The translations under genes and the position numbers were made by a program. A DNA stretch of 64,000 nt from UBA1952 sp965246785. Its GTDB lineage: Bacteria > Bacteroidota > Bacteroidia > Chitinophagales > Chitinophagaceae. Below the pieces are notes generated by a model, which worked only from the letters and a program-made list of their open reading frames with translations, ran no database searches and had not been told where the DNA came from. The stretch is taken from positions 186,001 through 250,000 of the forward strand of contig CBDFFM010000005.1 in assembly GCA_965246785.1 (NCBI GenBank), read 5' to 3'. Positions 32,629 through 41,200 of the stretch are shown here, in pieces (position 1 is the first letter of the stretch; every line of letters starts with the position of its first letter).

Positions 32629-32686
32629 AAGCACGGTTGAGTTTGTGTGTGTGGGTGTCGTGGATAGGAGAAATTCGTATCGCGGC

Positions 32687-32694
32687 CAAATGTA
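32687..32694 (-). promoter_or_regulatory. -7 box TACATTTG of the 31597 HTH gene
   Basis: Perfect TAnnTTTG on the minus strand. The remaining 32704-32959 holds no gene I can see. Confidence 0.5.
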
Positions 32695-32959
32695 GCCGCC
32701 CACTTTTAGGCTTTCAAAGAGCCAATGCCCTCTTAACGGGCGCGTTAGAAATGGTAAGCGCCCCCGGAATTGGCCTCTGAAATATCAATCGCCACCGCAA
32801 ACGCGCGCCGTATAGGAGCATGTCACCACTTGAAAATGAATGACTTGAGCATTTTACCTACGATTCCCGGCCGCGCCCGGTTTTGTCAGCCGGCTCATAG
32901 CTCTTTCCTGCAGCATTGACATGCGGGCAACATCTTGCGCCGGGTGGTTCATCTCATAT

Positions 32960-32993
32960 AAATAAAAGCGCCGGGCTGTTTTTGCCCGGCGCT
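32960..32993 (-). terminator. Rho-independent terminator of tyrS
   Basis: On the minus strand AGCGCCGGGC-aaaaaca-GCCCGGCGCT is followed by TTTATTT, about 20 bases after the tyrS stop. Confidence 0.9.
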
Positions 32994-33013
32994 GCTGCAT
33001 CTGCCTTACCCTC

Positions 33014-34333
33014 TTATTCAAATACGGCGAGGGTATAGTTCTTACCCTTCTTTAGCAGGATATAACGCCCATTGAGCAGCTGTGCTTCGCCCAAACGGTA
33101 GTCGGCTGTGGTCACTTTTTCCTTATTAATGCTTAGCCCTCCGGCAGTTAGCATCTTTCGCGCCTCGCCTTTGGAAGAGAAAACGCCTGATTCGGCCAGA
33201 AAGGAAACAAGGTCCAGCCCCTCGCCCGCAAGCGCAGCCAAAGAAGCCTTCACCTGAGGCACGCCGTCCATAATATCCAGCAGGGTTTGCTCGCTCAGGC
33301 CGCGCAGTGCCTGAACATCGCCGCTGTATAGTATTTGAGAAGCTTCCTGTGCAGCTTTCAGGTCTGCTTCGGAATGCACGAGTATCGTAAGCTCTTCAGC
33401 CAGCGCCTTTTGCAGGCCGCGCAGATGCGTGGCGGCCTCATGCTCCGCTACCAGTGCCCGGATTTCTTCCACCGGCTTAAACGAAAAAATGTAAGTCATC
33501 CGCGCAGCATCCGCATCCGGCAGTCGCAGGAAGTACTGGTAGAGTTGGTATGGCGAGGTGCGCGCGGGGTCCAGCCACACGGTGCCGCTTTCCGTCTTGC
33601 CAAACTTGCCGCCGTCGCTTTTGGTAATCAGCGGGCAGGTCAGGCCAAATGCGGAACCTGATAAATTGGGATTGTCCGCTTCTTCATTCGCCGTTGCGGA
33701 TTCTGCATTCCGGATTTTCCTAATCAGCTCCGTGCCCGTCACGATATTGCCCCATTGGTCCGCGCCGCCCATTTGCAGCTTTACGCCTTTATGCTTGTTC
33801 AGCCAGTAAAAGTCGTAGCCCTGTATCAGCTGGTAGCTAAACTCCGTAAAGGAGATGCCTGTTTCCATCCGGTTCTTCACGGAGTCCTTAGACATCATAT
33901 AGTTGACCGTGATGTGCTTGCCCACGTCGCGTATAAAATGCAGGAACGAAAAGTCCTTGAACCAGTCGTAATTATTCACCAGCTCTGCCTGCGTAGGGCC
34001 GGGCGAGAAGTCTAGGAATTTGCGCAGCTGCGCCTCCTGACAGGCCACATTATGGCGTAAGTTGGCTTCGTCCAGCAGGTTGCGCTCGGCGCTTTTGCCG
34101 CTGGGGTCGCCGATCATGCCGGTAGCGCCGCCCACAAGGGCAAAGGGCTTATGGCCGGCACGCTGCAGCCGCATCAGCAGGGTGATGGGCAGCAGGTTAC
34201 CTACGTGCAGGCTGTCGGCGGTAGGATCAAAGCCTACATAGCCGGCGGTCACTTCTTTGGCCAGCTGCTCCGCTGTGCCCGGCATAACATCCTGAACGAG
34301 GCCGCGGGCCTGGAGCTCTTCTATAAAAGTCAT
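33014..34333 (-). CDS. tyrS: Tyrosyl-tRNA synthetase
   Basis: 439 residues. A class I synthetase charging tRNA-Tyr. The HIGH equivalent is HVGN in TADSLHVGNLLP; the tyrosine-binding GGATGMIGDPSGKSAERNLL and the QMGGADQWGNI loop are present; the KMSKS loop reads KFGKT in GGKFGKTESG. The C-terminal S4 RNA-binding domain (GEARKMLTAGGLSINKEKVT) is complete. About 15 residues after IRKIRNAESA look like an insertion relative to typical TyrRS. The promoter box is at 34385-34392. Confidence 0.97.
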   Translation of the reverse strand: MTFIEELQARGLVQDVMPGTAEQLAKEVTAGYVGFDPTADSLHVGNLLPITLLMRLQRAGHKPFALVGGATGMIGDPSGKSAERNLLDEANLRHNVACQEAQLRKFLDFSPGPTQAELVNNYDWFKDFSFLHFIRDVGKHITVNYMMSKDSVKNRMETGISFTEFSYQLIQGYDFYWLNKHKGVKLQMGGADQWGNIVTGTELIRKIRNAESATANEEADNPNLSGSAFGLTCPLITKSDGGKFGKTESGTVWLDPARTSPYQLYQYFLRLPDADAARMTYIFSFKPVEEIRALVAEHEAATHLRGLQKALAEELTILVHSEADLKAAQEASQILYSGDVQALRGLSEQTLLDIMDGVPQVKASLAALAGEGLDLVSFLAESGVFSSKGEARKMLTAGGLSINKEKVTTADYRLGEAQLLNGRYILLKKGKNYTLAVFE

Positions 34334-34384
34334 CGGGTGGTGAATAGTGAGTGGATTTTAGGGTCGTTCCCGGCTCAGGTAGCG

Positions 34385-34392
34385 CAAAAGTA
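34385..34392 (-). promoter_or_regulatory. -7 box of tyrS (TACTTTTG)
   Basis: Perfect TAnnTTTG on the minus strand, giving a leader of about 45 bases. Confidence 0.65.
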
Positions 34393-34395
34393 GCC

Positions 34396-34403
34396 TATCC
34401 TTG
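34396..34403 (+). promoter_or_regulatory. -7 box of the divergent membrane-protein gene (TATCCTTG)
   Basis: One mismatch from TAnnTTTG, three bases from the tyrS box on the other strand, so the two promoters must share the same few bases. Confidence 0.45.
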
Positions 34404-34412
34404 CAGGCGTAT

Positions 34413-35846
34413 ATGCACCGGGTATTTTCATCGCAATGGGGCGGCTGGCGGCTGATGCTGCGCTGGCTGCCGCTGCTGCTGATCGCAGCGGCTGTGCTGG
34501 CGCTGCTGCCTATGCTGTATATCGGCATCTACAACCATCCCTGCCCGGCAGACGATTTTCAGAATGCAGGCTGGCGCTCCTTTTCCGGCATACAGGGCGA
34601 GCTGTACCGGAAATGGTCGGGACGCTATTCCGGCAATCTTGCGGCGTCCCTCTGCCCCCTGCACTGGCATTCCATGAAAGGCTACCGGCTGGCGGTGATT
34701 GGCATGATAGCGGCATTTGCCCTTGCATATGGAGCAACCGGCGCTTATGGATTACGGCAATATGTGCGTGTGCCGCCGCGCATAGCGATAGCCATAACCG
34801 CTATGGCTGCCGCGCTGCTGTTTAATAATTTCCCTTCGCTCGGGGAGGGCTTTTACTGGTTTTCCGGCGAGGTCACCTACGTGCTTCCGGCCACGGCAGC
34901 CCTATGCCTGATGCTGCTCCTGCTGCGCGTGGATGGACAGGAAGCTCCCGGCGGAGGGGCGCTGGCCGGGGCCGGCTTGCTGGCCGCAGCAGCCATTGGC
35001 GGCAACGAGATTATGGTAGCGCTCTGCGACCTGACCGTTTTTGGCGGATGGATCTATTACCGGAGCCGCTCCTGCAAAGCGCAAAGCCGCTTTTATGGCT
35101 GGCTGCTGATCATCTGCGGCATATTCAGCGCCATTGCCCTGCTCGCGCCCGGAAACTTTGCCCGGCAGGCCGTGAACCCCCGCAGCCTGGTCATGGTGCT
35201 GCCCAACTGGATCTATTTTTCGCAGAAGGCATTCTTTCAGTGGATCACCGACCCGTTCCTGCTGCTATTTTCCGCGCTCAGCGTTCTTATGCTGCTAAGC
35301 GTCCCGCTGCGGATGCGGCGCGTGAATCTGCTCACAGCCTTTCTATTGCCACTGGCAATTATCCTCCTGATAGGCCTGCCCGCGCACTACGCCTTAGGCA
35401 AAGAGCCGCCGCCGCGGGTGATGAACATGCTTTACACCTTTTTTCTGTTAGGATGGCTCTTATTTCTTGCTCAGCTAACCGGGGTGCTCCGGGCGGGCTT
35501 TGCCGCTGCGGACGGCGGGCTGAAGCGCCAGGTTGCGGGTGTTATAGGAATTGTCGCACTGCTGATAAGCGCCAATACGCATGACCTGCGGCAGGCCAAT
35601 GTTTTTATAGTCAGTAAAAGCCTGACAAAGGGCATTCCACAGGCCTATGATGCGGAGATGCGGGCGCGCTATGCACGGATTGCAGCGGCAAGAGGCGATA
35701 CGGTGGGCGTGCCGCCGGTGCATTACCAGGCGGGCAACGTGCTATATGTGGGAGATATCATTGCCCTGAAGCGGGCGACGACGAACCGGCATTACGCGGC
35801 TTATTTTGGGAAGGGGGTTGTGTTTATCGATAGTTTGCTCAGATGA
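34413..35846 (+). CDS. Polytopic membrane protein, DUF6056-like (glycosyltransferase-type)
   Basis: 477 residues with about ten transmembrane segments from residue 15 on (WLPLLLIAAAVLALLPMLYI). The early loop has YNHPCPADDFQNAGW, where the acidic pair after the first helix recalls the metal/lipid-phosphate site of GT-C glycosyltransferases. Later NNFPSLGEGFYWFSGEVTYV and PGNFARQAV match the DUF6056 type as I remember it. A role in transferring sugars onto lipid or polysaccharide is inference. ATG at 34413 preferred to a TTG at 34401. Confidence 0.75.
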   Translation: MHRVFSSQWGGWRLMLRWLPLLLIAAAVLALLPMLYIGIYNHPCPADDFQNAGWRSFSGIQGELYRKWSGRYSGNLAASLCPLHWHSMKGYRLAVIGMIAAFALAYGATGAYGLRQYVRVPPRIAIAITAMAAALLFNNFPSLGEGFYWFSGEVTYVLPATAALCLMLLLLRVDGQEAPGGGALAGAGLLAAAAIGGNEIMVALCDLTVFGGWIYYRSRSCKAQSRFYGWLLIICGIFSAIALLAPGNFARQAVNPRSLVMVLPNWIYFSQKAFFQWITDPFLLLFSALSVLMLLSVPLRMRRVNLLTAFLLPLAIILLIGLPAHYALGKEPPPRVMNMLYTFFLLGWLLFLAQLTGVLRAGFAAADGGLKRQVAGVIGIVALLISANTHDLRQANVFIVSKSLTKGIPQAYDAEMRARYARIAAARGDTVGVPPVHYQAGNVLYVGDIIALKRATTNRHYAAYFGKGVVFIDSLLR

Positions 35847-35885
35847 TGAAAGCATTCTGCCCGCGTAAGCGGAAACAGACCTTTT

Positions 35886-36989
35886 TTACTGCCCCAATAT
35901 CTTCATCAGCACCTCTTCTTCCTTCGTCAGCCCGTCGCCTTTATTTTCCGGCTCGGAATCCAGCTTTTTGAGGAAGGCATCCAGTTTCTCGCACTCGTAA
36001 AGGTCCAGGATAGCGGGATGCACATAGTATTTGCGGCATACGGTACGGGTATTGCCAAGATGCGCGGAAACCTTGTCTAATGCCGTATTGATATTCCGCT
36101 TCGCCTCCGCGGCGGAAGCGAATGCGCAGCCAATCTCGCGAAAGGCCTGCAAAGCGGCGAGGGTGCCGGTCCAGGTGCGAAAATCCTTTGCGGTAAAATG
36201 CCCGCCGCTGATCTTTTTGATATAGGTGTTCAGCATGCCAGAATCCACCGGGTAATGATTGCCGTCGGCGTCATTATACTGGAATAGCTCCTCGCCGGGG
36301 ATGTCTCGGCAGGCCTTCACAATCTTAGCCAGTCTCCTACTCCTGAGCGATAGCTTATGCGCCACACCCTTTTTGCCCACAAAGGAAAACTTCAGCTCGC
36401 CGCCGGCTATGCGCACATGTTTGTCCTTCAGCGTGCTGAGCCCGAAGGAGCCGTAGAGTTTCTCATACTCGCTGCTGCCGATGCGAATACCGGTGGCCTG
36501 CATGATGCTCACAAGGGCTGCCAGCACTTTTTCAACCGGCAGGCCGGGCAGCGCCAGGTCGTGCGCCATGCAGGCGCGGATGGCAGGCAGGGCCTTGCCA
36601 AACTCGTGGAGGTGCACAAACTTGGTCTGACTGCGCAAAGCGCTCCAGGCCGAATGATACCGGTACTGCTTGCGGCCCTTTACATCAACGCCGGTAGCCT
36701 GCAGGTGACCTTCAGCGTCCCTGCAAATCCATACTTCTTCCCAGGCCGGTGGTAAAACGAGGGCACGGATGCGGGCAAGTGTATTTTCATCCTTCAACGC
36801 GCTCCCTTTGAGCTCATAGCTGAAGTCCTTGCCCTTGCGGACGCGTAGAATGCCTGGCTCGCTGTCGCTGACGTAGCGCAGATTAACTGCCTCCGCGCTT
36901 TTGGCTGGGTCTGCGGCAATGCTCTTCAGCTTACGGCGGTTCAGCCGGGGGCCTTCAGCGGTATCAGGAGATGTTTTCTTGGCAACCAT
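35886..36989 (-). CDS. DNA topoisomerase IB (poxvirus-like)
   Basis: 367 residues from the ATG at 36989 (MVAKKTSPDTAEG); the longer frame upstream is unconserved. It relaxes supercoils through a transient 3'-phosphotyrosine. The N-terminal domain has LPPAWEEVWIC and GVDVKGRKQYRYH. The catalytic domain has the ATGIRIGSSEYE arginine, FVGKKGVAH lysine, FRTWTGTLAAL arginine, and LGNTRTVCRKYYVHP with the nucleophilic tyrosine. All conserved parts are present. Bacterial TopIB is scattered in distribution, consistent with lateral transfer. Downstream of a divergent gene, monocistronic. Confidence 0.92.
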   Translation of the reverse strand: MVAKKTSPDTAEGPRLNRRKLKSIAADPAKSAEAVNLRYVSDSEPGILRVRKGKDFSYELKGSALKDENTLARIRALVLPPAWEEVWICRDAEGHLQATGVDVKGRKQYRYHSAWSALRSQTKFVHLHEFGKALPAIRACMAHDLALPGLPVEKVLAALVSIMQATGIRIGSSEYEKLYGSFGLSTLKDKHVRIAGGELKFSFVGKKGVAHKLSLRSRRLAKIVKACRDIPGEELFQYNDADGNHYPVDSGMLNTYIKKISGGHFTAKDFRTWTGTLAALQAFREIGCAFASAAEAKRNINTALDKVSAHLGNTRTVCRKYYVHPAILDLYECEKLDAFLKKLDSEPENKGDGLTKEEEVLMKILGQ

Positions 36990-37138
36990 ATCATAATGCC
37001 TGAAAACTTCATGCCTTATCTGAACGCCGAATTGGAATGCCGCGGCCGGATTGTACGAAGGGAGGCCTAATTTCACGGCGCTTCTGAAAGCTTCGGTTCT
37101 GCAAATCCGAATTCCGAACCCTGAACTCCGAATTTCAA

Positions 37139-38134
37139 TTGAAAGCGATTATTCCCGTAGCCGGCGCAGGCACCAAGCTGCGTCCGCTTACTTACACGCA
37201 GCCTAAGGCGCTCATCCCGATGGCGGGTAAGACGATTCTAGCCGTCATCATAGATCAGCTGTTGGAAGCCGGGGTGAATGATTTTGTCTTTGTCATCGGC
37301 TACCTCGGCGAGAAGATTCAGCGCTACATTGCCCGTACCTACCCCGACCTGAAGTACACGCTGGTAACCCAGAGTGACCGCCGCGGCACGGGCCACGCCA
37401 TCTGGCTGACGCGGGAAGCCGTTGGCAATGATGAGCTGCTCATTGTGCTTGGTGACACAATCTGCGATTACAATGTGCAGGAGCTCATTCAGCATGACAC
37501 CTCCATGATCGGCGTGCGCCGCGTGGACGATCCGCGCTCATTCGGCGTAGCGGAGCTGGACGAGGCCGACCGCGTACTGCGGGTGGTGGAGAAGCCCCTG
37601 ATCCCGCGCAGCAATATGGCTATGGTGGGCGTGTACTATGTGAAGGAAACAGAGGTCCTTTTCCGCGCGCTGGCAGGCCACATTGAGGCGCGGCTGGATG
37701 AGCAGGGTGAGTATCACCTGACGCAGGCCCTGCAGCAAATGCTGGATGACGGCGTGTGTTTCAACGCATTTCGCGTAGCCAACTGGTTTGACTGCGGCAA
37801 AAAGGAAACGCTGTTATCAACCAACGCCATTCTGCTGCGGCAAGGCCACGAAGGGGAGAGCACGCCGGTCAACACGCCTGAAGGCGCAGTCATTATTCCG
37901 CCGGTATCTATCGCTGAAGGGTGCAACATCCGCCATTCCATTATCGGCCCTAACGTTACGATCGGCGAGTTCACCAATATTGAGGCCTCCATTATCCAGG
38001 ACTCTATTATCGGCTCTTATGCAGAGCTGAAAGAGGTGGTGCTTCATTCATCCATCATCGGCTCCGACGCCTTCGTAAGGGGCATGAGCCAGAGCCTGAA
38101 TATCGGCGATAATACGGAGATAGATTTAGGATAA
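37139..38134 (+). CDS. Sugar-phosphate nucleotidyltransferase
   Basis: 331 residues from a TTG at 37139. The family begins exactly at MKAIIPVAGAGTKLRPLT and no ATG or GTG is nearby, so TTG initiation is well supported. The nucleotidyltransferase core has the G-rich loop and KALIPMAGKTILAV, plus the metal aspartate in LGDTICDYN and VVEKP. A left-handed beta-helix of hexapeptide repeats follows from about residue 245 (IRHSIIGPNVTIGEF). It probably makes an NDP-sugar for envelope polysaccharide; the sugar is unknown. The next gene follows after 15 bases. Confidence 0.92.
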   Translation: MKAIIPVAGAGTKLRPLTYTQPKALIPMAGKTILAVIIDQLLEAGVNDFVFVIGYLGEKIQRYIARTYPDLKYTLVTQSDRRGTGHAIWLTREAVGNDELLIVLGDTICDYNVQELIQHDTSMIGVRRVDDPRSFGVAELDEADRVLRVVEKPLIPRSNMAMVGVYYVKETEVLFRALAGHIEARLDEQGEYHLTQALQQMLDDGVCFNAFRVANWFDCGKKETLLSTNAILLRQGHEGESTPVNTPEGAVIIPPVSIAEGCNIRHSIIGPNVTIGEFTNIEASIIQDSIIGSYAELKEVVLHSSIIGSDAFVRGMSQSLNIGDNTEIDLG

Positions 38135-38149
38135 AGAATCACCGAACCA

Positions 38150-39109
38150 ATGGCTTTTACTGAAAACGGTTTTGACAATCGCGTCACGCGCCTGTTTGGC
38201 ATTCAATACCCGATCATCCAGGCCGGCATGATCTGGGCATCCGGCTGGAAGCTCGCCTCCGCAGTCAGCAATGCCGGCGGACTCGGCCTGATTGGGGCGG
38301 GCAGCATGTATCCGCAGGTGTTGCGCGAACATATCCTGAAGTGTAAAGCGGCTACCGGCAAGCCATATGGCGTTAACCTGCCACTTCTTTACCCAGACAT
38401 TGATCAACACATTGCCGTTATTCTGGAAGAAAAGGTGCCGATCGTGTTTACGTCTGCCGGCAATCCCAAAACATGGACGGCTAAGCTGAAAGATGCCGGC
38501 ATCACAGTCGTTCACGTTGTGTCGTCTGCAAAGTTTGCCAGGAAGTGTGAAGAAGCCGGCGTTGATGCTGTGGTTGCGGAAGGCTTTGAAGCCGGCGGCC
38601 ATAACGGACGCGAAGAGACAACAACGATGTGCCTTATTCCGGCGGTCCGGGAAGTGCTTTCCATACCCCTCATAGCTGCCGGCGGCATCGCTACCGGCCG
38701 CGGGATGCTGGCCGCGATGGCGCTTGGCGCGGAAGGGGCGCAGATCGGCAGCCGCTTCGTGTGCACGCCGGAGGCTTCCAGTCATCCCGCGTTTAAAGAG
38801 GCAATACTGTCTGCCGGTGAGGGCGATACGACGCTTTGCCTGAAAAGTCTGACGCCCGTGCGCCTGCTTCGCAATCATTTTGTGCAGCAGGTGCAGGAGG
38901 CAGAGGCACGCGGCGCGGATAAGACAGAGCTTGAGGACTTATTAGGCCGTGCGCGCGCGAAGCGCGGCATGCAGGAAGGCGATATGCAGGAAGGCGAGCT
39001 GGAAATCGGGCAAGTGAGCGCATCCATCAGGTCCATTCAGCCGGCAGGCGATGTGGTAGCGGAAATATGGAACGCATTCAGCGCAGCGGCAAAGCAGCCG
39101 TTCTTTTAA
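38150..39109 (+). CDS. Nitronate monooxygenase / FabK-like flavin oxidoreductase
   Basis: 319 residues, an FMN TIM barrel. Diagnostic segments: YPIIQAGMIWASGWKLASAV, VFTSAGNPKTW, AEGFEAGGHNGREETTTMCL and IAAGGIATGRGMLAAMALGA. The HNG motif contains the catalytic histidine of nitronate monooxygenases and FabK. Without more context the enzyme could oxidise alkyl nitronates or reduce enoyl-ACP. It is co-directional and closely spaced with the nucleotidyltransferase, and a terminator follows. Confidence 0.9.
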   Translation: MAFTENGFDNRVTRLFGIQYPIIQAGMIWASGWKLASAVSNAGGLGLIGAGSMYPQVLREHILKCKAATGKPYGVNLPLLYPDIDQHIAVILEEKVPIVFTSAGNPKTWTAKLKDAGITVVHVVSSAKFARKCEEAGVDAVVAEGFEAGGHNGREETTTMCLIPAVREVLSIPLIAAGGIATGRGMLAAMALGAEGAQIGSRFVCTPEASSHPAFKEAILSAGEGDTTLCLKSLTPVRLLRNHFVQQVQEAEARGADKTELEDLLGRARAKRGMQEGDMQEGELEIGQVSASIRSIQPAGDVVAEIWNAFSAAAKQPFF

Positions 39110-39120
39110 GGGCACAAAAA

Positions 39121-39144
39121 AGCCGGCGTTGAGGCCGGCCTTTT
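39121..39144 (+). terminator. Rho-independent terminator
   Basis: AAGCCGGC-gttga-GGCCGGCC then TTTT, 12 bases after the oxidoreductase stop; A-rich on the other side. Confidence 0.8.
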
Positions 39145-39185
39145 GCATCATCCAAAACACACCACACACACTCTTTCGAATATCA

Positions 39186-39332
39186 TTACAGCAACACGCT
39201 CATCAGCAGCCATATCAGCAGGCAGCTTACGCCCAGCCAAAGGCTTGTATTAAACAGGTGTTGCTCCTCGGTTTTTTCATCATAGCGCCCCGTGCGCCCT
39301 TTTTGCAATATCTGGCCTGATTTCGCTTTCAT
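39186..39332 (-). CDS. Small single-pass membrane protein (48 aa)
   Basis: 48 residues from the ATG at 39332. A basic N-terminus (MKAKSGQILQKGRTGRYDEK) precedes one hydrophobic helix (SLWLGVSCLLIWLLMSVLL) reaching to the last residue. The order, basic soluble head then C-terminal anchor, is like other tiny Bacteroidota membrane proteins. It lies between the terminator and the LytTR regulator gene on the same strand as the latter. I cannot name a family. Confidence 0.55.
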   Translation of the reverse strand: MKAKSGQILQKGRTGRYDEKTEEQHLFNTSLWLGVSCLLIWLLMSVLL

Positions 39333-39440
39333 AGCCTCGCGTTTCTAATAACCTAATAACGCGGGCCATCCCTAATTATTACCTCGGGCGCAGATAGTGC
39401 GGTAAACTTTTGCCGGATCGCGGGGAAACGGGCCCGTTTG

Positions 39441-40127
39441 TCAGAAAGCTTTGAAAAAAGCCTCCTCATAGGAGCCCCCGATCGGAATCTGCACCTCGCC
39501 GATGTAAATCGTCTTATTCCGGACCATCGTAATGCGATTAAGCGGAATGATGTATGATCTGTGCACCCGCATAAAGGCTCCGGCAGGCAGCATTTCAACC
39601 ATGCTCTTCATGGTAAGGCGAGCCACGATTGGCCGCGCGCTTTCCAGGTGGATTTTGAGATAATCATCCAGCCCCTCCACATATTTAATGTCCGAAAGTG
39701 AGATGCGGTGCGTGCTGTAGTCTGCGCGGATAGAAATAAACTGCTGTCCGCCGGAAGCCATCTGCTGGCGATAATTTTTGGTGTTCACCGCACGTTCAAC
39801 GGCTTGTGCAAAGCGATCCTTTGTAAAGGGCTTGAGCAGATAGTCAACTGCGCGCAGGTTAAAGCCTTCAACGGCGTATTCGCTGTAGGCCGTTGTAAAG
39901 ATGACCATCGGACCCTCGGGCAGCGATTTATAAAAGTCAAGTCCCGATACCGATGGCATCTGGATATCCAGAAACAGCAGATCCACCTGTTCATCCTGCA
40001 ACAGCTGGAGCGCCTCGCTGGGGTTAGTGAATGTGCGGAGCAGCTGCAGCTCTTCCATGCCTGCGGCAAAGCGCTCAATGATGCGCAGAGCCGGCGGCTC
40101 GTCGTCTATGGCTATGGCTTTTATCAT
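39441..40127 (-). CDS. LytTR-family response regulator
   Basis: 228 residues. The receiver domain (1-120) has the acidic pair AIDDEPPAL, the phospho-acceptor aspartate in LLFLDIQMP, and the T/K residues in FTTAYSEYA and LLKPF. The LytTR DNA-binding domain (about 130-228) has IKYVEGLDDYLKIHL and FMRVHRSYIIPLNRI. It overlaps the histidine kinase gene by four bases (ATGA), forming a two-component pair. Confidence 0.95.
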   Translation of the reverse strand: MIKAIAIDDEPPALRIIERFAAGMEELQLLRTFTNPSEALQLLQDEQVDLLFLDIQMPSVSGLDFYKSLPEGPMVIFTTAYSEYAVEGFNLRAVDYLLKPFTKDRFAQAVERAVNTKNYRQQMASGGQQFISIRADYSTHRISLSDIKYVEGLDDYLKIHLESARPIVARLTMKSMVEMLPAGAFMRVHRSYIIPLNRITMVRNKTIYIGEVQIPIGGSYEEAFFKAF

Positions 40128-41113
40128 ATAAGTGTGAGGCTTAGGTAAACGGCATATACGCCATCGTCGGCAGAAGTTTGTAGCTCGTAGCGGCCGGGGT
40201 AGAGCAGGGCAAGGCGGGCTTTGGTATTGGAGAGGCCTTTTCCACTTGATCCGCGCTCGGGCCGCGAATGCACGAGCCGGTTGCGCACATTCAGCCGCAG
40301 GATGTCATTGGAGATATTGATCCGTACTACAATGCCCGAATCTTCTTCCGGATTAATGCCGTGCTTAAAGGCATTTTCAATGAAAGGTATCAGCAGCATT
40401 GGTGGTATCCGGTAGCCGTCGGGGTCGCCGTTCACTATTGAGGAAATGCCGACCGTTGTGCCAAAGCGCAGCTCCTGCAGGGTGATGTAGCTTTCAATGT
40501 AGCTGATCTCATTGGCCAGGGGCACGTCTTCCATGGATGCTTCGTCAGTCACGTAGCGCATCATGCCGCTGAGGCGGGTAATGGCGCCCGCGGTATGTGG
40601 GGATTCTTCTATTACCAGTGCGTAGATCGTATTGAGGGTGTTGTAGAGGAAATGGGGCTGTATCTGGGCTTTCAGAAATGCCAGCTCTGCCGACGTCTTG
40701 CCCTCCCGCGCGCTCCGCCACTGATCGCGCAAGCGCAGCATCATGGATAGCACGAGCACGAACAAAAAGCGGAACAGGTTGTGGTTGATGTTGCCTAAAA
40801 GCGCACGCCATCCGCTGCGGGCCAGAGGCACGACATCCGGAATGATAGCCTTGGGAACAGCCGTTATCAGACAAAAGCAGCTAAGAGTAAGCAGCGTAAA
40901 AAAAATATATTGGCGCTTCTGATAGAACCGGGGAATGAGATAGTAGTAGTTCAGATAAAAGTACCCTACGCTCAGCATGTAGCCCAGCACGTCGCGGCAC
41001 ACGCCCCAGCTATTCCAATGGAGCTGCGCCTCTTGATTGGCAAGAAATACCGGCACTGCCATAAATGAAGCGCAAAACAGCAGGTTGAGTAATATGTCGC
41101 GCAGGCGGCTCAT
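40124..41113 (-). CDS. LytS-type membrane sensor histidine kinase
   Basis: 329 residues from the ATG at 41113 (a TTG four codons earlier is less likely). Four transmembrane helices occupy about 5-150. The His-kinase phosphoacceptor is in AFLKAQIQPHFLYNTLNTIY (PF06580 type). The ATPase region has FIENAFKHGIN (N box) and SSGKGLSNTKARLALLYPG (G box). It should phosphorylate the LytTR regulator encoded right after it. The signal is unknown. Confidence 0.95.
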   Translation of the reverse strand: MSRLRDILLNLLFCASFMAVPVFLANQEAQLHWNSWGVCRDVLGYMLSVGYFYLNYYYLIPRFYQKRQYIFFTLLTLSCFCLITAVPKAIIPDVVPLARSGWRALLGNINHNLFRFLFVLVLSMMLRLRDQWRSAREGKTSAELAFLKAQIQPHFLYNTLNTIYALVIEESPHTAGAITRLSGMMRYVTDEASMEDVPLANEISYIESYITLQELRFGTTVGISSIVNGDPDGYRIPPMLLIPFIENAFKHGINPEEDSGIVVRINISNDILRLNVRNRLVHSRPERGSSGKGLSNTKARLALLYPGRYELQTSADDGVYAVYLSLTLI

Positions 41114-41200
41114 GGATTCTATCAAATTTAATCCGCTGGATTGCAGATAGAAATGCCTTGCGGTAATACACGGGAATATGTAGGGGAGGGCCGCAGCGCG

